From NCBI RefSeq assembly GCF_001657485.1, contig NZ_LXFU01000051.1:109542-173541 (forward strand): a stretch of 64,000 nucleotides of DNA, written 5' to 3'. Origin of the DNA: Rhizobium sp. WYCCWR10014. GTDB lineage: Bacteria > Pseudomonadota > Alphaproteobacteria > Rhizobiales > Rhizobiaceae. Position 1 is the first letter of the stretch. Every line of letters starts with the position of its first letter. A program made the translations under genes and the position numbers. This document shows, in pieces, positions 57,380 to 64,000 of this stretch. Below the pieces are notes generated by a model, which worked only from the letters and a program-made list of their open reading frames with translations, made no database searches and was not told where the DNA came from.

Positions 57380-58233
57380 GCAATGCGGCCATGATCGACC
57401 GTTACCGCCGGTGGGAAATCATCCTGATCTATTGCGGCATCGCGCTGTTTCTATTCTTCGTTCTCTCGCCCTTCGTCGAAGGATTCCTGGTGTCGCTGAA
57501 GCCGCTCAGCCAGCTATTCTCCTCGCCCTATCGTTTCTGGCCGGAGAACGGCTCCTTCGAAGCCTACCGCACGATGTGGATCAGCGTGCCGGGCTTCGGG
57601 CGCTATATCTTCAACTCGTTCTTCATCTCGATCATCGTCACGCTGATCGTGCTCTGCCTCGTCATTCCGGCGGCCTATGCCTTCGCGAAGTTCGAATTCA
57701 GGGGCATGGGCATCCTGCTCGGCGCCTTCCTGACGGTGAACATGTTCTCCGGCGCCGTGCTGTTGATCCCGCTCTTCCGGCTGATGCGCAGCATCGGCGT
57801 GCTCAACACCTATCTCGCCATGATCGTGCCGGGCGTCGCCTTCCTGATCCCCTCGGCGATCTGGCTGCTGCGCACCTACATGATCCGCATTCCACAGGAG
57901 CTTAACGAAGCGGCCTATATGGATGGCGCCAGCCATTTCTACACGCTGCGCCGGGTCATCCTGCCCATTGCGATGCCGGGGATCATCGTCGTCGCCATCA
58001 CTACCTTCATCGGCGCTTACGCCCAGCAATTCATCTTCGCGCTGACGTTCAACTCGAAGACCGAATACATGCCCTTGCCAGTGGGGCTCTTTGCTTACTT
58101 CGGCAAGCAGGAGGTCATCTGGAACGAACTGATGGCGGCTTCCTTCGTCGGTATCGCGCCGGCGATGGTCGTCATCTTCTTCCTTCAGCGCTACCTTGTC
58201 GGCGGGCTTACCGCCGGTGCGGTGAAACAATAA
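57376..58233 (+). CDS. CUT1 sugar ABC transporter permease (MalG/UgpE-like)
   Basis: The 285-residue permease has six spans and the coupling loop IPQELNEAAYMDGASHFYTLRR near residue 173. Its start overlaps the previous stop by four bases (ATGA). It pairs with the MalF-like protein as the channel. Confidence 0.93.
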   Translation: MSNAAMIDRYRRWEIILIYCGIALFLFFVLSPFVEGFLVSLKPLSQLFSSPYRFWPENGSFEAYRTMWISVPGFGRYIFNSFFISIIVTLIVLCLVIPAAYAFAKFEFRGMGILLGAFLTVNMFSGAVLLIPLFRLMRSIGVLNTYLAMIVPGVAFLIPSAIWLLRTYMIRIPQELNEAAYMDGASHFYTLRRVILPIAMPGIIVVAITTFIGAYAQQFIFALTFNSKTEYMPLPVGLFAYFGKQEVIWNELMAASFVGIAPAMVVIFFLQRYLVGGLTAGAVKQ

Positions 58234-58279
58234 GACCAAAAAACGAGTGAACAGCTAACACAAGAATGGGAGTCACGAC

Positions 58280-59512
58280 GTGAGCATATCAATCAAGACA
58301 GGCCTTATGGCGCTCGCCCTGCTCGGTTCGACGGCACTGACCGCCGTCACTGCCCAGGCGGCCGACAAGGAAATCAGCTGGATCTATTGCGGCGACACGA
58401 TCGACCCGGTCCACACCAAATACATCAAGCAGTGGGAAGAAAAGAACACCGGCTGGAAGGTCGCCCCCGAGGTTGTCGGATGGGCACAGTGCCAGGACAA
58501 GGCAACGACGCTTGCTGCCGCCGGCACGCCGGTGGCGATGGCCTATGTCGGCTCGCGCACGTTGAAGGAATTCGCGCAGAACGACCTTATCGTTCCGGTT
58601 CCGATGACCGATGACGAGAAGAAGACCTACTATCCGAACATCGTCAACACCGTGACCTTCGAGGGCACGCAATGGGGTGTTCCGATCGCCTTCTCCACCA
58701 AGGCGCTCTATTGGAACAAGGATCTCTTCAAGCAGGCTGGTCTCGACCCCGAGACGCCGCCGAAGACCTGGGCTGAAGAAATCGAGATGGCAAAGACCAT
58801 CAAGGAAAAGACCGGCATTCCGGGCTTCGGTCTCTCCGCCAAGACCTTCGACAACACGATGCACCAGTTCATGCATTGGGTTTACACCAACAACGGCACG
58901 GTGATTGATGCCGACGGCAAAGTCACCCTCGACAGCCCGCAGATTCTCGCCGCGCTGAAGGCCTACAAGGACATCGTCCCCTACTCCGAAGAAGGCCCGA
59001 CCGCCTACGAGCAGAACGAAGTCCGCGCCATCTTCCTCGACGGCAAAGTGGCAATGATCCAGGCAGGCTCGGGTGCAGCCGACCGCCTGAAGGCAACGAA
59101 AATCAGCTGGGGCATCACGACGCTGCCGCTCGGCCCCGACGCCAAAGGCCCCGGCACGCTGCTGATCACCGACAGCCTGGCGATCTTCAAGGGTTCGGGG
59201 GTCGAGGACAAGGCGACGGAATTCGCCAAGTTCATCACCTCGCCGGATGTGCAATCCGAATACGAACTGCAGGGCGGCGCGGGCCTCACTCCGCTGCGGC
59301 CGTCAGCAAAGGTCGATGAATTCGTCGCCAAGGATCCCCACTGGAAGCCCTTGATCGACGGCATCAGCTACGGTGGTCCCGAGCCGCTCTTCACCGACTA
59401 CAAGGGCTTCCAGAACTCGATGATCGAGATGATCCAGTCCGTGGTGACGGGCAAGGCCGAGCCGGAGGCAGCACTCAAGAAGGCCGCCGGCGAAGTCGAG
59501 GCGTTCAAGTAG
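58280..59512 (+). CDS. Sugar ABC transporter substrate-binding protein, family 1
   Basis: The 410-residue periplasmic protein has a signal peptide (MALALLGSTALTAVTAQA, cut before ADKEI). Family-1 features are LAAAGTPVAMAYVGSRTLKE, GVPIAFSTKALYWNKDLF and FLDGKVAMIQAGSGA. The start is GTG at 58280 with GGGAG seven bases upstream. Sugar identity is unknown. A strong hairpin follows its stop. Confidence 0.93.
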   Translation: MSISIKTGLMALALLGSTALTAVTAQAADKEISWIYCGDTIDPVHTKYIKQWEEKNTGWKVAPEVVGWAQCQDKATTLAAAGTPVAMAYVGSRTLKEFAQNDLIVPVPMTDDEKKTYYPNIVNTVTFEGTQWGVPIAFSTKALYWNKDLFKQAGLDPETPPKTWAEEIEMAKTIKEKTGIPGFGLSAKTFDNTMHQFMHWVYTNNGTVIDADGKVTLDSPQILAALKAYKDIVPYSEEGPTAYEQNEVRAIFLDGKVAMIQAGSGAADRLKATKISWGITTLPLGPDAKGPGTLLITDSLAIFKGSGVEDKATEFAKFITSPDVQSEYELQGGAGLTPLRPSAKVDEFVAKDPHWKPLIDGISYGGPEPLFTDYKGFQNSMIEMIQSVVTGKAEPEAALKKAAGEVEAFK

Positions 59513-59528
59513 GCCTCTTTGGGGGCGC

Positions 59529-59559
59529 GGGATCGCGGACGGCAACAGCCCGCGATCCC
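59529..59559 (+). terminator. Hairpin after the CUT1 binding-protein gene
   Basis: GGGATCGCGG pairs perfectly with CCGCGATCCC around an 11-base loop, 16 bases after the stop codon. No U run follows. It may separate binding-protein expression from the distant ATPase gene. Confidence 0.55.
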
Positions 59560-59569
59560 CCTCCCACGC

Positions 59570-59660
59570 AGCGCCGCATGTACGTTCTTAGGGCGGCGCT
59601 GTAACACCTTGAATTGCTGCATGATTCCTTAAATCGAATCCGATGTAAGGAATCATGCAG
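59570..59660. repeat. Interspersed palindromic repeat, copy 2
   Basis: AGCGCCGC/GCGGCGCT arms (59570-59577 and 59593-59600) are followed by GTAACACCTTGAATTGCTGC and a palindrome with ATGATTCCTTA/TAAGGAATCAT arms. It shares the order and core words of copy 1 at 6071-6174. It lies between the binding-protein and ATPase genes. Confidence 0.75.
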
Positions 59661-59707
59661 TCACGCTGATCGAATGTGCGACGAAGGCCGCCGGTGGAGA
59701 CAGATTT

Positions 59708-60841
<1,134 letters not shown>

Positions 60842-61018
60842 AACGACCGGCTCTGTTTCAGCGGTTCGGGCGTCGGCAGTATGGCGGAATTGCGCCTCTC
60901 GTTCAGCGATTTCTCGGGCGGCATGTTACGAACTTAGGAACGGTCAGCCGCGCCCCGAAGCATTCGGACCGTTTCGCGTGACTGTCATCAACCGAGCCGC
61001 GCCCCGGCGACGAGCGCT

Positions 61019-61915
61019 TTAGTCCGCCACCCGCGCGCGTAGGCGGGGCAAGATCCAGTCGAGGAAGCAGCGCACCTTCAGCGACAGCGGATCGGCTGGT
61101 CCATGCATCACGTTCACAGGCAGCGGTTCCGGCGCGAACTCCGTCAGCAATTCCTGCAGAGCGCCGGAGCGCAGCTGATCGGAAATCTGGTAAGACAGTA
61201 CGCGGATGATGCCGATACCGGCCATTGCAGCCTGAATGGCCGCCTCCGTCGTGTTGACCGCGAGTTTGGGGTGCGGCTCGATGGTGAAGGCCGGACCGTC
61301 CCGGCGGTAGCGCCATTCCGGCGCGGTCGCAAAGCCCTGGAAGCTTATACCGTCATGTCGTGCGAGGTCTTCCGGCTGACGCGGCACGCCTCGGCGGGCC
61401 AGATATTCGGGGCTGGCGCAGATCACCCGGCGGACACTGCCGACGCGTGTTGCGATCAGTGCACTGTCCGTCAGGTGGCCAATTCTAAGAGCCACGTCAA
61501 CCTGCTCGTCCGCAAGATTGATCTGCCGATCGACCAGCGTCAGGCGCAGGTTGATATTGGGTTGCTCCTTCAAGAATTGCAGCGAGATTGGCAGCAGATG
61601 ACGCTCGCCGAAGGCAACAGGTGCGGTCACATGGAGCCCGCCACGCAGCGCTCCATGGTCGCCGCTCGCCTGCCGCTCCGCCGCGTCCAGCTCCTCAAGG
61701 ATGCGGCGTGAGGCGGCGACAAAGGCGCGCCCCTCTTCGGTCAGCGACAGGCCCCGGCGAGTGCGCAGCACCAAGGGCACGCCGAGGTGCTTTTCAAGAT
61801 GGGCGACCTTGCGGCTGACCGTGGCAAGCGGGGCACGCAGTTGCCGCGCCCCGGCAGAAAGGCTGCCGGCATCGACCACCGCCAGCAATACCGACATCGC
61901 GTCAAATCGATCCAT
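61019..61915 (-). CDS. LysR family transcriptional regulator
   Basis: The 298-residue protein has a LysR helix-turn-helix (about 5-60: MSVLLAVVDAGSLSAGARQL, then LATVSRKVAHLEKHLG) and an effector domain. The sequence style, with VDRQINLADEQVDVALRIG, is that of the broad AaeR/CrgA-like group. It is divergent from the metallo-beta-lactamase-fold gene and is its likely regulator. Confidence 0.9.
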   Translation of the reverse strand: MDRFDAMSVLLAVVDAGSLSAGARQLRAPLATVSRKVAHLEKHLGVPLVLRTRRGLSLTEEGRAFVAASRRILEELDAAERQASGDHGALRGGLHVTAPVAFGERHLLPISLQFLKEQPNINLRLTLVDRQINLADEQVDVALRIGHLTDSALIATRVGSVRRVICASPEYLARRGVPRQPEDLARHDGISFQGFATAPEWRYRRDGPAFTIEPHPKLAVNTTEAAIQAAMAGIGIIRVLSYQISDQLRSGALQELLTEFAPEPLPVNVMHGPADPLSLKVRCFLDWILPRLRARVAD

Positions 61916-62047
61916 GCAATCCTTCCGTTATCTGAGAGGAATGTTCTCAAAATGGCAGGATACCCTACTGATTGTGGATATCATAGCTTCACGTCGTTCA
62001 CCGGCGCTGTTCGGTTTCCCGTATTGCTAATGATCAGGAAGGACGCC

Positions 62048-63034
62048 ATGCCCAAACTTTCGCGCCGTGCCTTTGCAAGCGCCCTCCCTCTCGGCTTGCT
62101 CGGGGGAAGCCTTTTCGGCGGAGGAATGATTGAAGGCGCGTCCGCGCTTGCCGCGACACCGGCTACGGCCAAAGCGCCGGTCAGCGTTACGCCGCTCGCG
62201 CAGATCCGCATCGGTCGTTTCACGGTGACGGCGTTGACGGACGGCTATGCGGATATGCCCTATGATTATTTTCCGGGGCGAACCGCGGCGGAGGTCGAAC
62301 AGGCGGCAGTCGCGCAGTTCACCGCCCGCGCCAGCGGGGTGCGGTTCCTGTTCAACCAGTATCTCGTCGAGGATGGCGAACGCCGCATCCTGATCGATGC
62401 CGGTGCGGCAGGCTCGATCGGGCAGACCGGCCAACTGCCGCAGGCGCTCGCCGCGCTCGGCCTGCAGCCCGACCAGATCGACGCGGTGATCGTGACGCAT
62501 ATGCATCAGGACCACATGGGCGGTCTGATCCTCGGAGGCAAGAACAACTATCCCAAGGCGGAACTCTATATAGATCGCCGCGACGTCGCCCATTGGACCG
62601 ACCCGGCCAAGCGCAGCGGCGCACCCGATTATCTGCAGACCAGCTTCAAAATGGCCGACGAGGTCGTGCGCCTCTATCCGAGACTTCAGGCGATCGACGG
62701 AGAGCGAGAAATCGTGCCGGGCGTCTCGATTGTCGACCTGACCGGCCATACACCCGGCCATATCGGCGTGCGGGTCGAGGATGGCGGGCAGAGCCTCATC
62801 ATGGTCTCGGATATGATCTTTCCCGTCGTTCATCCTGGGGCGACCGACGTGTTCTTCCTATTCGAGCAGGATCCTGCCGCGGCCAAAGCCATGCGCGACC
62901 GGTTCTTTCCTCGCGCCGCTTCGGAAGGCGCCCTCATCGCCGCCACGCACATGCCCTTCCCAGGGCTCGGCCGTGTCGTTGCCGACCGTGGGCAGATGCG
63001 TTGGCAGGTAGCGGATTGGGCCCTGCAGAACTGA
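62048..63034 (+). CDS. Exported metallo-beta-lactamase-fold hydrolase
   Basis: The 328-residue protein begins with a Tat-type signal (KLSRRAFASALPLGLLGG). The MBL zinc motif THMHQDHMGG lies near residue 155, followed by DLTGHTPGHIGV and MVSDMIF with further ligands. It resembles the group containing lactonases and alkylsulfatase-like enzymes. Periplasmic location is inferred. ATG at 62048 has GGAAGG five bases upstream. Substrate unknown. Confidence 0.9.
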   Translation: MPKLSRRAFASALPLGLLGGSLFGGGMIEGASALAATPATAKAPVSVTPLAQIRIGRFTVTALTDGYADMPYDYFPGRTAAEVEQAAVAQFTARASGVRFLFNQYLVEDGERRILIDAGAAGSIGQTGQLPQALAALGLQPDQIDAVIVTHMHQDHMGGLILGGKNNYPKAELYIDRRDVAHWTDPAKRSGAPDYLQTSFKMADEVVRLYPRLQAIDGEREIVPGVSIVDLTGHTPGHIGVRVEDGGQSLIMVSDMIFPVVHPGATDVFFLFEQDPAAAKAMRDRFFPRAASEGALIAATHMPFPGLGRVVADRGQMRWQVADWALQN

Positions 63035-63152
63035 GGTCTGCTTGGCGGTCGCAAGGGTAGTGATCGCCATGACCGCTTTCGCGGGGCTGCTGCACCGCGA
63101 TAAAGCCGCGTTTGGCGATCAGGGCTATTTCGACCTCAATCGGAACCAACCC

Positions 63153-64000
63153 CTACCAGACGAGACCGCGGGCCGCGACATCCTCTACGCGGGTGACGAT
63201 ACCGCCCCGATGGAAGACCATCGTATCGAACAGGTTGGACACTACGCAGGTGTGGTTCGGGATGATGAAGAGCTTCTCGCCGATCTGTGGTCGGGGGCCG
63301 GTGCAACTCGACAGGTCGATGACGCCGTGTTCTTCCGAGAGGCTGCTGATCCGCGCCTCGGGATAACCGACGATCAGGCCGTAATCGCTAAAACCCTGAA
63401 GATCCGATGTCAGAGCCTTCGACCCGGCATCGATGACGGCGCGGTCCGCGTTTGGCCGTGACACGACGGTTGCAAGCACATGCATCGCGCAATCGTCCTC
63501 GGAGCAATGACCCATGCGCACCATCTGGCGATCGTTGTAGATATAGGTGCCGGCGCGGTGTTCCGTGGCCGACGTGACGAGATGCGCCTCGAAAAGGCTC
63601 GGCGTTCCGCCATTGCTGACGATCGGGCAGTCAATGCCTTCCGATTTCAGATGTTGCAGCGTTTCGGCAATGAAGGCTTCCACAGCGGCGGCCGATTGCG
63701 GCTTCGGATAGGTCACGATGCCGCCGAAGGTGAGGCCGTCGGCAGCGGCGATGCGCTTGGCGAGCGAGGCCGCCTCACCCGGTGTCTGCACGCCGCAGCG
63801 GCTGCCGCCGGTATCGCATTCGACCAGTACGTTCAGCGGCTTGTGGCCGGAGAAATGTGCTGCCAGCCCGTCGACCGTCACTTCGCTGTCGGCGACGACC
63901 TTGAGGGCCGAAATTCTCTCGTTCAACTTGGCCAGCCGCTCGAGCTTCTGCGGACCCAGGATGTTGAAGGTGATGAGGATATCCTCGAAGCCGGCTTCGG
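63153..64000 (-). CDS. D-threonine aldolase/D-serine dehydratase-like PLP enzyme (partial)
   Basis: At least 282 residues are visible and the frame continues past the window end without a start. The fold is an alanine-racemase-type barrel plus a DSD1-type C-terminal domain. Visible marks are LVECDTGGSRCGVQT, PIVSNGGTPS and AGTYIYNDRQMV for PLP binding, and PNHTCVVSN, the His-x-Cys zinc site of D-serine dehydratases. The PLP lysine lies outside the window. D-threonine aldolase versus D-serine dehydratase activity cannot be decided. Confidence 0.88.
   Translation of the reverse strand, partial: EAGFEDILITFNILGPQKLERLAKLNERISALKVVADSEVTVDGLAAHFSGHKPLNVLVECDTGGSRCGVQTPGEAASLAKRIAAADGLTFGGIVTYPKPQSAAAVEAFIAETLQHLKSEGIDCPIVSNGGTPSLFEAHLVTSATEHRAGTYIYNDRQMVRMGHCSEDDCAMHVLATVVSRPNADRAVIDAGSKALTSDLQGFSDYGLIVGYPEARISSLSEEHGVIDLSSCTGPRPQIGEKLFIIPNHTCVVSNLFDTMVFHRGGIVTRVEDVAARGLVW

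Noticed and set aside
60842..61018. A gene in the gap after the MalK-like ATPase
   Set aside because: No frame has a ribosome site or recognisable product; the stretch looks non-coding.

Overview
The window reads as an alpha-proteobacterium of the Rhizobiales, most likely Rhizobium of the leguminosarum/etli group. This is an inference from high GC coding, four solute-binding-protein ABC importer operons plus a truncated fifth binding protein, a thiMED thiamine salvage operon behind a TPP riboswitch, a betC choline sulfatase very close to the rhizobial enzyme, an ECF41 sigma factor, EcfG-type (GGAAC-N16-CGTT) stress promoters and two copies of an interspersed palindromic repeat. No tRNA, rRNA, CRISPR array, insertion sequence, prophage or replication origin was seen.

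Layout. 1-1011: ECF41 sigma gene facing its carboxymuconolactone-decarboxylase-like partner across two opposed ECF41 promoters. 1.1-3.3 kb: amidohydrolase/deacetylase and a convergent IclR regulator. 3.4-6.5 kb: VapBC-like toxin-antitoxin pair, a TetR regulator and small proteins. 6.7-13.5 kb: amidase and TIM-barrel isomerase, betC with a divergent LysR regulator, HpcH-type aldolase, spermidine-synthase-like protein. 13.6-20.4 kb: minus-strand operon of GNAT, NagZ-like GH3 enzyme and a complete family-5 importer. 20.6-23.0 kb: thiMED with riboswitch. 23.1-31.1 kb: minus-strand operon of AmiC-like sensor, AmiR-like ANTAR protein, family-5 importer and acetamidase/formamidase, preceded by a leader terminator. 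31.1-39.1 kb: DUF1349 gene, then a plus-strand operon of importer, RidA, SelA-like PLP enzyme and double ATPase. 39.1-45.2 kb: PHB depolymerase, GST, ureidoglycine aminohydrolase, GNAT, DUF1206, and a TIGR02587/TIGR02588 membrane pair. 45.2-55 kb: a patchy region with a second toxin-antitoxin pair, a kinase remnant, pirin, a MOSC-reductase fusion, Mug, DMT half-transporters, an AbgB-like peptidase, a 5'-truncated binding-protein gene and a dienelactone hydrolase. 55.2-60.8 kb: Gfo/Idh/MocA dehydrogenase plus CUT1 sugar importer. 61-64 kb: LysR with a divergent Tat-exported metallo-beta-lactamase-fold enzyme, and a D-threonine aldolase/D-serine dehydratase-like gene cut by the window end.

How parts work together. 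The strongest cross-region signal is that the 1.2 kb deacetylase promoter and the 31.9 kb importer promoter share the same design: TTGACA, 16 bases, TATTCT, 19 bases, then a CATAAYTRTG element. A related element lies in front of the iclR gene. I infer one IclR-controlled pathway: import of an acylated amino compound, deacylation, PLP-dependent ammonia elimination and RidA clean-up. The second strong signal is the AmiC/AmiR importer operon, whose leader holds a good intrinsic terminator overlapped by a competing hairpin. That arrangement suggests ligand-controlled transcription antitermination of an amide uptake and hydrolysis operon.
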